A DNA stretch of 64,000 nucleotides from Lucifuga dentata (GCA_014773175.1 VXCM01000966.1:92538-156537); one strand, 5' to 3'; shown: positions 13,001 to 24,300, counted from the first letter of the stretch. Notes: generated by a model not told the origin, from the sequence alone. Numbers and translations: made by a program.

Positions 13001-13815
13001 GTCCTATGTTTGCTGTGTGTTCTAAAAACATATTGAGAAAATAGCTGTACATTTGCTGTACATAATCATGGTCCTCAGAGGATTCTTGATGACCTAACAT
13101 TTCATTTAAAAATCTGTGCTCCCCAAATGATGAACCATTTTGATTTAGTAGCATGACCTTTCCTCTGATATCACCCTTAGGCCTATCTTGTCTAACTAAT
13201 GGTAAAGATCTACAATAACAAAGAATTGGTAGGCATTTTGTCAGACAGGCTACATGTAGGCATGAAGCTGGTTTATGGAGCTGGACAACTTGGCTGAGTA
13301 AAATCTGGAACTGTCAAACATGGACCAAAGTAAAATGACCTTTTTCAGGTTTTGCTCAGCCAAGTATCCATTTAACCGTTCCCCAAACACAAAATGATGG
13401 ATTGTTTGTCCTTTGATCCCACTGATAGGGAGGAAGTGGAACTGATCCTCCCCCCACTGGAGCCTCAGTACTGTGTTGAGCAGGCCATGAACGCCATCCT
13501 CATAGACCAACCATTAGTGTGTATCCCAAGGCTCACCTACCTGCCTTTCCTCTCGAGCGTGAGTATCAAGACATATTATCGCTTAAGCCAAAGATTATTA
13601 TGTTTGCAATATTTTTCATGACCTGTATTTGAATGTCTAACCTGGATGTCCTGTATTCTAGAGTTGCTTACTGAGTCAGAGTTCTGTTGCACCTGTTCTC
13701 TTTCAGATTGTTGCCATGGGAATCCAATGTGGTTACATATCGTTTCATGGGGTCTGACAAGTGCATGTACCCCTTCATCGACACCATGAAGAAACAAATT
13801 TCTAAGATTGCATAG
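9523..13815 (+). CDS. rdh10: RDH10-like short-chain retinol dehydrogenase (SDR16C family), 5 exons, apparent frameshift in the last exon
   Basis: Exons are 9523-9975, 12359-12457, 12654-12799, 13429-13558 and 13707-13815. A membrane-anchoring N-terminus (about 10-28) precedes the NAD(P)-binding loop TGSGGGLG (42-49), then LVLWD-type strand [12 protein letters not shown] (120-123), Ser173 and the catalytic pair Tyr186/Lys190 in DYCASKF. The family oxidises all-trans-retinol to retinal in ER or lipid-droplet membranes. [20 protein letters not shown]-type AHELL and DKCMYPFI are RDH10 signatures. The ~30-residue RDH10 insertion after the first helix is missing, giving about 311 aa against 341. 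Exon 4 ends in phase 0, but exon 5 codes for the conserved [15 protein letters not shown] tail only if one base is dropped. Read literally it stops at 13755-13757. It could be a sequencing error, a damaged allele or a pseudogene. The exact paralogue (a, b or a lost ohnologue) is not settled. Confidence 0.82.
10061..10090. repeat. (CA)n microsatellite
   Basis: A TATA/CACA dinucleotide tract directly abuts the left end of the Tc1-like element in intron 1 of the rdh10-like gene. Confidence 0.85.
10091..10495 (+). mobile_element. Degenerate Tc1/mariner-like element
   Basis: The inverted ends match: CTGCCTGGCCAAAAAAAAGT on the left and, reverse-complemented, CTGCCCGGCCAAAAAAAAGT on the right. TA follows the right end. 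The interior keeps a stretch like the Tc1 transposase N-terminal helix-turn-helix ([20 protein letters not shown] at about 10220-10285, then SSGPTLPSS), but at about 405 bp most of the transposase is gone. It is an internally deleted copy in intron 1 of the rdh10-like gene. Confidence 0.75.
10550..10680. other. Single-N gap with duplicated flanks
   Basis: The 65 bases before the N at 10615 are repeated exactly after it (10616-10680). This is probably an unmerged contig overlap. Confidence 0.85.
11600..11664 (-). mobile_element. hAT-like transposon terminus (solo end)
   Basis: On the minus strand it begins CAGTGGTGTGCGGTCAGGGC and continues CAGCAAGGCCTTCTCTGCTGGCC. This kind of terminal sequence is widespread on hAT-type elements in teleosts (recalled). 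A matching opposite end is not obvious in the window, so only the end is claimed. A weaker related string, GGCCAAGACCAGCTAGAAGG, lies at about 11306. Confidence 0.45.
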
Positions 13816-14509
13816 TTATTTTTAAGTTTACATAAAAGCTTTAAAATTAGATGTTATTCAGAAGAGTTTGTGATATATCATGTGAAAAACTACAGTAAGC
13901 AGAGATGCCTTGTCTGGACAGCAGCTGGCCAGACTACCAGCTACAGCCAGGATTCAATTACAAGAGAAAGAAATGCAGAGGTGAGATGGAAGGGACTTCA
14001 GGTTTAGAGATTGACATTTCACTAGGGCGTATAAGATGGCAAATCAGCCAATTAGTCATCCACGCTCAAAGATTTCAATAATGGGAATGTCTAAATAAAG
14101 TCCCTTCAAACTGCTCACCATAAGGACCACTAATGAAATGAAAAAATTACGAGGTACCAAAATGAGCTGTCAAAAGCAAAAGAGTATGTTTAATATCTGT
14201 AAATTAAGGATGTAACAGAATCTTGTGCAGTATTATGTTTACATATAATAAAACTGTGATATTGTAAAAGTGCGTATTTATGTGTTTTCTGTGCTCAAGA
14301 CAAACCTGGATCAAAACCGATTAACATACCATCTGATCAGGTAGTAACGTTTGTGATAATGTGCTCTTTTAAATTATATGAAATTACAAATGAGAGAAAA
14401 CGAGTGCTAATGCTGCAAAATGTCCATAATGTTAGCTTTTAAGGACATGTTTCAGGTTCACAGGCAATCAAAGAAAACAAAATATCAGAGGTTTTGTGTT
14501 AATAGCACA
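13816..14509. other. 3' flank between convergent rdh10-like and stau1 genes
   Basis: Contains the 3' UTR of the rdh10-like gene (AATAAA at about 14248). The stau1 transcript ends from the other side. No further coding signal is seen. Confidence 0.5.
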
Positions 14510-15300
14510 CTAGTTTTATTTACATTCCATGGGGAGCAGAGAGAGAACGGGGGGTTGACATAAGGGAGGGAAAGAGAGCATCAGGGAAACACTGTGCTTG
14601 AACTGTATGCAACAAGAGACTTTATACTGTCCTTCCAAACACAGTGGGGACAAGATCACATTACATCACACGCTACATTTAATCACAAAACCTTCCCAGC
14701 CCTACATGGTAATGTAGATAAACACTTCACTTGTGGTTGTTGAAATAAAGCACTCCAGGAAAATCAACAGAGGTTCGATAGCTGCACCCTAGACAAAATG
14801 AGGTCCAACCCTTCAAATTTGTGTTAATGAACCTCCTTGAGCAGATTAAACGTAAAAAAAAAAAAAATAATAATGATAATAAAGCAACATCAGGTCTCAC
14901 AGAGGAAACAAGTTCTAGGTAAAACAAAAATGATGTTCATTTTTTTTTTTTCCCCCCCATCAAGCAAACCACCAAATCANAGGTAAAACAAAAATGATGT
15001 TCATTTTTTTTTTTTCCCCCCCATCAAGCAAACCACCAAATCATTGACTAGGATGCAGCCATTTTTTTTTCTGAAAAGTAAGAGGAACAATAAATAATGT
15101 GTACAATTAAACAACATCAAAGAGAAGGGACCATTTTTCCTATCAATCTTGTTTAACTGTGAACATTTAAGAACAATGAATATGAACAGTTATTGTTTGG
15201 AGCCTACAGCAGCCAAAGCTTCCTGCAGCCGTCTGAAACAGACTAAGAACACAGTGTCTGAGTTTTCTCTAGTGCTTTTACAGACAACCAAACCTGTGCA
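14510..15300 (-). other. stau1: Probable stau1 3' UTR
   Basis: It directly follows the stau1 stop on the minus strand. The plus-strand TTTATT near 14515 is an AATAAA polyadenylation signal on the minus strand, so the transcript probably ends around 14.5 kb. An N-gap duplication (14917-15042) lies inside. Confidence 0.55.
14917..15043. other. Single-N gap with duplicated flanks
   Basis: The 63 bases before the N at 14980 (a poly-T/poly-C stretch and CAAGCAAACCACC) are repeated after it. This is probably an unmerged overlap. Confidence 0.85.
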
Positions 15301-18300
15301 TCAAACAGTGCCATCCAGAGTCTGTGCCAAGGTGCTTGAGTTAGCCTGTTTGAGGTGCAAGTCACCTTCAATATCCTGCTTGCCACACCTAAAGAAAACA
15401 AATCCCATTCAGTTTCTGTCATCAGTTAATCAGCTCCCAAATGTTGCTGTTGTTGGCTTCAGTCACGTGTCTGTTTATTTTTTCCAAATGTGATAAACTG
15501 TGCAAACTATAGTAACCAGTCACAAAGAATGGCTCCAGCATGCATTGTACAGTACACCAAATTCAACAATCCACTCAATATGACTTGGAAATAGCATAAT
15601 ACTCCTGGAGATATTGAGCACCGGAAAAGTGAGAGAGGCTGCTTATAAAGGACAGTGGAAGAGAGTGTGATGTGTCTTGTCAAGGAAACTTCTGTGACTT
15701 TCATTCAAATGGATGATCACAAGCAGGAAGGTAAGTTGCCAATCTTTAAATGGTCTGTCAGCTACAGATGTGTAGAAAGTGCGTGTCACTGCTTACCCAG
15801 AGACTGGTCCATTTCCTGTCCTTTCATTTGACTGCTGGTCCAACTCTGAGAGCAACTTCAGTATATTCAGGGCAGCCTGTGGAGGCAAGAGTAAAAGTTA
15901 CTGTAGAGTATGAGTTACTGTAGTGTTTTCCAGAAATCATTTTCTAGGACAGGTTCCAAAGCGAACCCACAACTCTTGAGCCGCATGCGGCTCCAGACCC
16001 GGTGCAGTGTGGCGGAGTAATAGGGTTTTATTTTTGGCTCTCCGAGTCTAGGGAGTTTGCCACCCCTATTCTAGGAACACAATGAAATTCCAGATACTTT
16101 TCACCAAAAAAGTGCTGGTAAAAGTGGCTGTTCAATGAATTTACCAGGTGATTTAAAAAAAAAGAAAAGAAAAATCCAGTCTCTTACTTTAGCAACCTAT
16201 GCAATGATTACTGAAATATATTCAGAAAAAAATACTGTAAATAGACAGCGTCATGCTAAATAAGCGCTGCGATAACTGAAGCTAATTCATAAAGTTTCTC
16301 TTATGTTAATTACCGCATTCCATTGTCCCATTATGAGCACTTTGTTGTAAGGTGTGTCTCAGGTTAAAATCCAATGAAGACTGGTGTGCTAACTGCTTCA
16401 TATTTAAGAGCCACACATTATACTCCTTCCTTTGGTGTTAAAAACAAAATAAGCATGTTAAATCTGCAAAGAAAACCTAAATTCTTTGCTTCAAAGCTCC
16501 ACATTTTAAGACAGGAGGAACAGAAAGGTACAGCAGCATACAAACACTACTGGGAGCCCCGGTGCATAGAGGCTAGGAGTGTGCGTGTGTTGTGTGATAA
16601 AGAGACACAAAGTACAGTGTATGAGGCTTGAGAAGAGGCAGAATGCTACTTGAATGTTTGCAAGATCAGATCAAAACTTGCTATTTAAACAAACTGTCTG
16701 ATCAGCTGAGTAGGCTTATCAAATTTATTGATCATCAACACGTGAGGCAAAAAGAGGTTAAATCATTGCCTAGATTTCATGCTGCTAAAATTTACTGTCA
16801 GACTGAAAAAGCTCTTAAAAGCTCTGCATGATAGTGTATTTTATGAATCGCTTTCCCTACATGTAAATAAGAAAACACTGTAGTAGCGCCTCTCTCAAGG
16901 CAAAGGCTAAAAAAGGTAACAAGTGATTATGAAGGAGGGAACATGGTTGCATATTTAATTGCACATGGTTGTGATATTTAATAAATAAATAAATAAACAA
17001 TTTCACAATGAATGTATGTCAGTCTGGAGATAACTCACCATATCATGACAGGATTCTACATCCTTCCCAATCCCATGACTGATGAGGGGGGGCTGGGCAG
17101 AGCAGTTAATCAGTGACACAAACTCGTTCTTATTGTTTTTAGGGAAATCTTTGTATTCCACCTACAAGAAATCAACACATTTCAATGCACACGTTTATTT
17201 ACCACATTTGAGCATGGGTCAAATTCATGTAACAGTAAGCACAAATTAAAAATACATGAAAGCACAGCATGAACTAGCTTACCTGCAAGTTCTGCACAGA
17301 CGCAAGATAGCTGAGCTGTTCAGAGGGTCTGGTTAGGGGTCCATGGGGAAGTTGGTTCAAGCTATTTTTGCTCTTTAGGATAGTCTCAGCAGTCATGGAG
17401 GTCCCTGCATAAAGCAGCTCATTGGCAATCATAGCAGTGATTGTGGCCTTGCCTGGGTTGAGAATTACTCGACTGTAGTCCTTTGCCTGGGATCCTGGGC
17501 AGGCCCCTACTGCTTGAGCCACCTCAGGTACCATAGGCAGGATACCTGCAGGCAACTGTTGGTGGCTGAGGTAAGGCAGGCGGAAGTCTTCCTCCTTGGA
17601 ACCTTCCAAAGAAAAGCACAAAGACATTGGGAAAGACTCATAACCTTCCTGCTACCTGTTTTATCATCATCATTAGAGTCTATCAGAGGACAAATCCTTT
17701 GATGCTCACCCAATGCCACCTCCTCTACAGAGCCCGGTTCAAAGAAGGTCACTTTGCGCCCATCACCTGTTTTTTTTACTGGGGTCTAAATATTACAACA
17801 CATACATAAATACATGTGAATATTCACTCATCCGATGCCATGTTGTTTGCAATATTTACATTGCTTTCTTGACAAATAGCAGCGATACCTTCTCATCGGT
17901 TTTGAGTGCTGGTTTGGGGGGCTGTGGCTGAGGAACTTTATATCCCAGCAGCTCCAGCATTTTTTCTGCTGCATTCCTCTTGGCGACCTTCTTGCTAGGC
18001 CCCATGCCCTCAGCAGACTGGCCACACACCGTCACCTGTCCAACACAACACGCAGTGCAAAGCAGTGAGAACAAGCAAAGATGGAGGAAAAGGAGACAGA
18101 TGTTGCCATGACTACTGCCATGCCTCTGCTGCTGTTGACTAACCTGCATGACAAACTCCCTACGCCGCGGTAGACCCCTCTCTGTCACCATGCTGTACTC
18201 TGGCTCCTTCTCCTTCTTGGCCTGTTGGATCTGAGCCAGCCGGCTAATGGGATTCATACCCTGACCATATTCTGGGCTGGTCTGCAGCTGATAGGGTGGC

Positions 18301-20450
18301 AGGTTAATCATTACACAGTGAAGAGTCTTCAAATAATAGGTCTTTTCGAGATATAATAGCAGTTACATTACCTTGATGATGGATTTGGTTTTCTTTTTGA
18401 TGCGTGGCAGCGTCTTTTCCACACTGGGTATATGGGGTAGCTTCTTTAACTCCCCCAGCACTGCTGCTGCTGCCAGCTTCTTGGCAATCTTTTTACTCTT
18501 TCCTTCTCCCTCACCAGTGAACTCCCCAACACCAACCCTCACAACAAAACTCTTCAGGTGAGGGGGGCCTTCTTCTTTTAAAATCTTCAAAACAACAAGG
18601 TAAAAAAAAAAGTCACAAATCATGGCATCAGGGAACATTCAGGTTTTAAAAATCAAACCAGGTGGGAAACTGAGCTATATCATACCTACATATCATTGAG
18701 CTAATGTATGCTTATAAAAAAATTTTAAAAAAGTGTATGAATTTTCTCAAACCTCAAAGTTGACAGGTAAGTTCCGCTTGAGTGCAATTTCAAACACTTG
18801 ACTGATTTCTGATTTGTTGAGATTCTCTTCCTCTGGCTCACCATTCATCTGTCAAAAGCATAACACGTCAAACAAAAGCAAGAGGTACAAATTCCGCTGC
18901 TTAACAGCTTTTCATTCATGAGTTTCATTCCTCGCTGTGCTACTCACCACTGGCATCTGTTGCAATATTGGCTCTTTCTGCAGCACTTTTAAGGCCTTGG
19001 CAGCAGCATCGTGTTTAGCTAACTGCCGCGTTCGCCCCTTTCCAAAGAACTGCTGGCCTCCAATTGACAGCTCTATGTGATATAACATTGGTCCCATTGG
19101 AGGAAATGGGTAGTAGTACCTACATACAGAAATGTCAAAATCAGCTATTTTCCATCACAAAAATGTCACCAAATTACTTAAAATAATGATCAAATAATTT
19201 GTCTCATTTCTAGATCATTTAAAAAAAAAAAAAAAACCTCACTGCTGCATAGAGCGTTGGTAAGGTCCTGGACCCCGGATGTTGTAGTTGAAGTTTGGTG
19301 GTCTCATCCCCGGGTACGGGTCAACAGGTTTATACATAGGCTTTTTACCAAGCTTCATACATAATGCATTTAACTCCATGGTGTGTGTTACACAATCTGC
19401 TGTGAGACAAAAAAAAAAACAAACAAAACAATAAACAAAGATAAACACACAGAAGAAAAGTGGAGACAGCTGAGGGCCAGTTGGAACAGCCCACCTGGGT
19501 TCTTGCCTGTGTTGCGGGACGTCCTCATGGTGGGCTTGGGAAGCGCTGTCTCAGCAAGGGCAGATGCAGCAGCCAAATGCTGAGCTTTCTTAATACTGGT
19601 CCCTTCTGCCTCCCAATGCTGATCTCCCAGTGTGAGCTGCACTGAGAAAATCTGACAGAGGCAGAAGCCAGAAAGTAATAACAGATTCTCATTCTCCATC
19701 ACTAGCTTGAACTGGTGGGGAGGGGAGACAACAGGAAAATGAGGGAATCATTTGTAAAAGCTACCCTCACAATACCTTGGAGTGAGCTGGTCCTTGCTCA
19801 CAAAGCAGCTTATACTCAGGTTGGATCTTGTTGAAACGGGCTAACTCATTCACCAAACACATGGGGGTCTTCTCTTTAGGGTTTGCCATGTTAGACACTA
19901 CACAAGAAAAAAAAAAAACTGGATTCAGCTTACTCAAACTGACATGTTTATACAGCAGGACAAATACAGCAGGCTGCTCATAGTACCAAACTCTGATGGC
20001 AAATACACACATTCAAACTTGCAAAGACTTATTAAGAATGCACTTAATCAGTACAATAAAATATATGGGAGGGGTTTGAAATAATACAAACTGTGAACCT
20101 CAAATTTGTAATTATTTATTTATTGCAAGCAATGGTAAATGGTAAATATTTGTTACAATATATACAAGGTTAACACAGGTTAGTCAAAACATACTGCACA
20201 TCCAAAAATATGCCCCACAAGCCAGCAAAGAAAAATAGGCATTTTAAAGAAACAAACCTGGGGTGGTGTTGTAGGGAGTGGCTGAACCTGCAGGGAGAGC
20301 GGAGCTCCTGATTGGCTGGCTGGCACTCTCTGAGGTCAGGGTGCCTGAGGAACAGGGGATGCTATAGCCAGGCTGTGGCTGCCCCAGCTGCACTGGGGTG
20401 GAAGCGGCAGGCATGGGGCTACCTGGACACTGAAACTGGATCTGGGACAT
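15301..20450 (-). CDS. stau1: Staufen homolog 1, double-stranded RNA-binding protein, 14 coding exons
   Basis: Coding exons in order: 20450-20258, 19897-19776, 19651-19495, 19399-19243, 19119-18948, 18848-18753, 18584-18372, 18287-18144, 18035-17889, 17785-17710, 17602-17283, 17161-17039, 15876-15797, 15388-15301. They total 2088 nt, 695 aa. Domains: dsRBD1 about 68-142 ([25 protein letters not shown]), dsRBD2 about 165-258 ([34 protein letters not shown]), dsRBD3 about 278-350 ([31 protein letters not shown]), dsRBD4 about 376-455 ([18 protein letters not shown]), tubulin-binding region about 500-580 ([20 protein letters not shown]), dsRBD5 about 585-660 ([20 protein letters not shown]). These sequences are STAU1-type, not STAU2. 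The family works in mRNA transport, translation and Staufen-mediated decay. An internal ATG opens exon 2 (ATGGCAAACCC), so shorter isoforms are possible. The noncoding first exon lies near 24.1 kb. Confidence 0.94.
15965..16070. repeat. Interspersed repeat fragment with GAGCCGCATGCGGCTC palindrome
   Basis: A short fragment in the intron before the penultimate stau1 exon contains the perfect palindrome GAGCCGCATGCGGCTC and then GGCTCTCCGAGTCTAGGGAG. I recognise it as resembling a dispersed fish repeat but cannot name it. Confidence 0.35.
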
Positions 20451-20985
20451 CCTCGCTAGTAGGCTGAGATCAGGATCAGAACTATGCAGTGCAGTAATGG
20501 TGGAACTGTAGATTGCGGTGATTTGGTTGTAAAGGTCTGCCTAGAAAGCAAGAATACAGATGACAAAGAAATTGACATTTGTCTATTATTACCCAGGGGT
20601 ATTACAAATGATGGCTTTGCATGTTCAGATACAAATTATGACCTCCAGTCATATTTTCTTTCAGTTGCAATGGATTAATTTGCCATTGATTAAAAACATG
20701 ATTGCCCAAGGGTCACTTCAACCAAATCTCTCTCTCTCTCTCTCTATCTCTGACATTCACACACACCCACACAGTTTTTTCTATACATTGTTGGTGGTTG
20801 CACGTTAATATTAATTGTGAATAATAATTGAATTTTCTTCAGCATAATGTAACAACAATCATGAGTTCAACATTCAGAAATGTATACTTAGGTCAGATAG
20901 CAGCTCAACTTTATGTTAAATAAATAACCTCAAACACTCAGACTACTGGATGTTGGCCAATGAATAGCAAGGGTCATAAACATTA

Positions 20986-22135
20986 GGCTCGTTTGAGATG
21001 AGCCAAGCCTGCGCAGAATCAATCACCGGCGATCGGCGCACAATGCATGCCGGTTAGATTTCTGTCCGACTTGATCCCGACTTGCTCTGACGTCAGTCAA
21101 AAGTAGGCAACAATAACCTCGTGAGATCAAGACTTTGGAGCCAGGCGCCGCAGTTGCTCTCCACCGAATACGCGGCCTCAGGGCATGATGAGAAATGCCT
21201 GGCTCTCACCTGATCTAACAGCTGATTGGTTTAGATGTTGGCATAACAGTCACAATTGGATAGATTCTGTTTGTTGTTTTCTTACTATTGTATCTCTTAC
21301 AGTGTTTTGTATAATTTATGATGAAAGAATAAAAAAAGAAAAAAGAATTGGACAAATTCTGATTTTATTTGTCTGATTCTGAAGGTTTATTCTGTTAACA
21401 GAATACATGGTGATGGCAACTTTTTCCAGCCAGAGAGGCAGAAAGTATTTATTTCCAAAATGCCAGATATAATAACAGAATGTTAAATACTTTTAAATAG
21501 TGTGATGAGACAAAAATTCCTTTGGTAACAAGAGAGATTTTATTGTTATTAGAATAACATTTTGCAAAGAACTGAGTATAATTACATCTAGAATGTCAGT
21601 GAATGAAAACCAATTATTTGTAGCCTATGTAGAGGTGAGAACATTTTGGCTATTGGTCAAATTGAACATGACATGAATATTCTACGTGGATTTAGAGGCT
21701 GTCATGAATAACACAGTATGTAAATATATGACAAATGAATACCCTAAGGTCTACAGTAGGCCTATCACACAGAACATCATACAATAATTGTTGACTAAGT
21801 TGGATGAATTACTATTACAATATCTTAGTAACTAAGACTTCCTTTGCAACAATGCTTTATACATTTATTTTATTAAATATTATTATTATTATTATTATTA
21901 TTACTATTTTAAGTGTTCTGTGTCCTGTGTTATCAAAATTTAGATCTGATCTAAATTTTTATGAATCCAAAGAGCTATCCCTTCTCATACGCGACATCTT
22001 CAGCCATCGTCCGCACGTGATCCGTGAACAACGGGTAGTGTTCGACTTCACAGCCGACTTTTATCTCCTCCCCCTGCTGCTGCCTCCTGCTCTCGTCTGT
22101 TTTCCAGACGAGGCGCAGTTCATCTCGAACGAGCC
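20986..22135. mobile_element. PIF/Harbinger-like DNA transposon, about 1.15 kb
   Basis: The ends are inverted repeats: GGCTCGTTTGAGATGA on the left and GGCTCGTTCGAGATGA when the right end is reverse-complemented. The flanks read CATTA and TATTA, a possible imperfect target duplication. Just inside the right end a hairpin CTCGTCTGTTTTCCAGACGAG occurs; just inside the left end is a GC-rich stretch with GCCGGTT/CACCGGC. No intact transposase is visible. It lies in the large 5' intron of stau1. The superfamily call rests on the termini alone. Confidence 0.55.
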
Positions 22136-22323
22136 TATTAACTCCCAACCAGATCACACAGTGGGCCAACATTAATTAACTCAGGTGACTTTAGTTATCA
22201 TCAGAATATTGTGAACACCATTACCAATGTCATCAAACGATCAACAATGCAGCATATAAGCGTGACTCGATTTCTTCATTAACATCACCTCTAACGTGAA
22301 CGTAAGCAAGGGGTGATGTTTCG

Positions 22324-23168
22324 GTGGTGCGTTCCAAATTCTTATTTGATCGCTCCTCGGTCCTCGATCCTCGCGTGACGCGGAAACCAATTTGGACGTC
22401 CCAAAGCGCTTATTTCTGTTCTGAGGATGGAGGAGCAAGGATGGAGGAGGCTTCATCTGGNCCCAAAGCGCTTATTTCTGTTCTGAGGATGGAGGAGCAA
22501 GGATGGAGGAGGCTTCATCTGGGAGACGTGAGCAAGGAAACGCGAGAGGCTCCTACGTGGAAGTCTGTTACTTGACAGTCACGCCCCTTTACTGGAAGTC
22601 TGTTTCTGATTGGACAGTTCTATTGCAGCTGATCCGATACAGCGACACGCATCTTAATATAACCGCAGTTTCATCAAACATCTAAACAGAAAAATAACAG
22701 CAACATCTGAGGTGTAAGATGATTCTGATTATTGATGTTTAATTTTGTCTGATTGATCATCTGACTGAAACGACTGGATGTGTGTTTAATGCAGCTCTGA
22801 ATGATAAAGAAACATAAAACAATGAAACGCTCTTATATCGCCAGATTATATCGTCAGATTGTTCTGGACGTTTGTCAAACTGTCCATGTTAATTGTTACA
22901 GTAATAATCAGGAGAATATTTAATTATTTTATTATCTTGTAGAAACTAAAACACAGCAGCTCCAAGCTGTTCAGCTGTGTGACAAGTCATGTTGCTTCAG
23001 ATGACTCTTGAGGAGCGAGGATGTTTTATTTCTCTTAAATCGACGTTCCTCAGCTCCTCTGTCCTCGCTTCTTTTCCTCTCGTCTTCAGTGGGCGGGACT
23101 AAGACGCGAGGAAAAGGCGCAAGTGAGGGGAAACGTAGAAACGAAATAAGAACTTGGAAGGCAGCACT
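22324..23168. mobile_element. MITE, about 845 bp, with imperfect inverted termini
   Basis: The left end reads GGTGCGTTCCAAATTCTTATTT; the reverse-complemented right end reads GTGCTGCCTTCCAAGTTCTTATTT. Subterminal regions are rich in CTCCTCGGTCCTCG-type and GAGGAAAAGGCGC-type strings. No coding capacity is convincing. It lies in the stau1 5' intron, and its left part contains a duplicated N-gap (22400-22522). Confidence 0.55.
22400..22522. other. Single-N gap with duplicated flanks
   Basis: The 61 bases before the N at 22461 are repeated after it, artificially duplicating a GGATGGAGGAGC-type stretch. This is probably an unmerged overlap. Confidence 0.85.
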
Positions 23169-24100
23169 GGAGTCGAAGATTATTTTTGCTTTCGTTGTTT
23201 TTAATTTTCATTGAACTTGGCTTGGTTTTCATGCATTCTAAAATATCCTTTACGAGACTGAACTACAAATTTTAGCTTGTGAAAATGTTAATATCCATGC
23301 TAAACCTGTAATCAATTAAGAACAGACTGATGATATATTATATCCTCGCGAATTTTGTCTAATTGTTTCTACATATTATGTACGATTTTTAAAATGAACA
23401 CGCTATTGTAGCTGTGACCTCAAATGGTTATAAAACTAACATTTCACGGTATTACGGTGGTGCTTCTTGTTCTCGTTCGATGGTTGGGAGTTGGCCAGTA
23501 CGCCACAAAGAGTCTATTAGTGTTGGTGTTGTGGGGCCATTTGAGAGAAGTGTTTCGGGATAAAACAAATAAAATTTAAATGCAGTGATTGAATCGACAG
23601 CGACTGAAAGACAGCAATGAGGTAAACATTAGCTATCTCATTTTATGAGATTATCAGACAAGCTAGCTATTATTCACAACAGGCCACAACTGACAGAAAA
23701 ATGAAAAGTTTTGCAAAGTCTTATAACACAAACAAACTGCTATGATTTTCAGTGATTTCATTATTCATGTTAAACAGTGAATAGATGTATTTGGCAATAG
23801 AACACTAACTAGATGTTAGCATAATCGAACCGATGGGTGGCTATCTTAGCTATCCAGCTACAATAGGCAGGGCAGGATAAAATCGGACTACCTCTGCAAA
23901 TGCCAATATGAATCTCCTCATCACTCCAACAATTTGCAAAATCTGAACGACACACATATATGACACTGATAATATCTACTGAAATCTCACATTAAATGTC
24001 TCATTTCTAAATTGAGAAAAACCGGTTAAAGTGCTAGCTAGCTTGCTAACAGTGAGCCTCCACAAGTCATTGCAAAAAAAAAAAAAANAAAAAAACTCAC

Positions 24101-24300
24101 CCCGCTGTTCCTTTTCCTCAGTTCTTTGTTAGTCCATCTGACACACTGATAAAGTGTCGCTTACTTTTATTATTTACAGTTTTAAGAGTTAATGTAAGTG
24201 ATTTTCGTATCAAAATGCGGACAGTGTGGAGGTGAATAGAAGCTAGACAGGGCAAACACTAAAGAGAATGGCTCAATATTGATTTTCTTCAGGAAGTGAT
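24101..24300 (-). promoter_or_regulatory. stau1: Probable noncoding first exon and promoter of stau1
   Basis: On the minus strand a strong donor (CAGCGGG then GTGAGT, border at 24101/24100) closes a short exon upstream of the stau1 coding start and on its strand. Just upstream lie two plus-strand GGAAGT strings (about 24293 and 24312), which could be ETS-type sites, and a TGACG core. The exon's 5' limit is a guess. The distance to the next upstream gene's 3' end (pbrm1 stop at 24641) is very short. Confidence 0.5.

Noticed and set aside
15149..15493. 114-codon plus-strand open frame over the stau1 terminal exon
   Set aside because: It is the antisense shadow of the real minus-strand exon at 15301-15388 and its flanks.
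21804..22175. 123-codon plus-strand open frame
   Set aside because: It covers a TTA microsatellite and the right end of the Harbinger-like element. No domain could be recognised on either strand.
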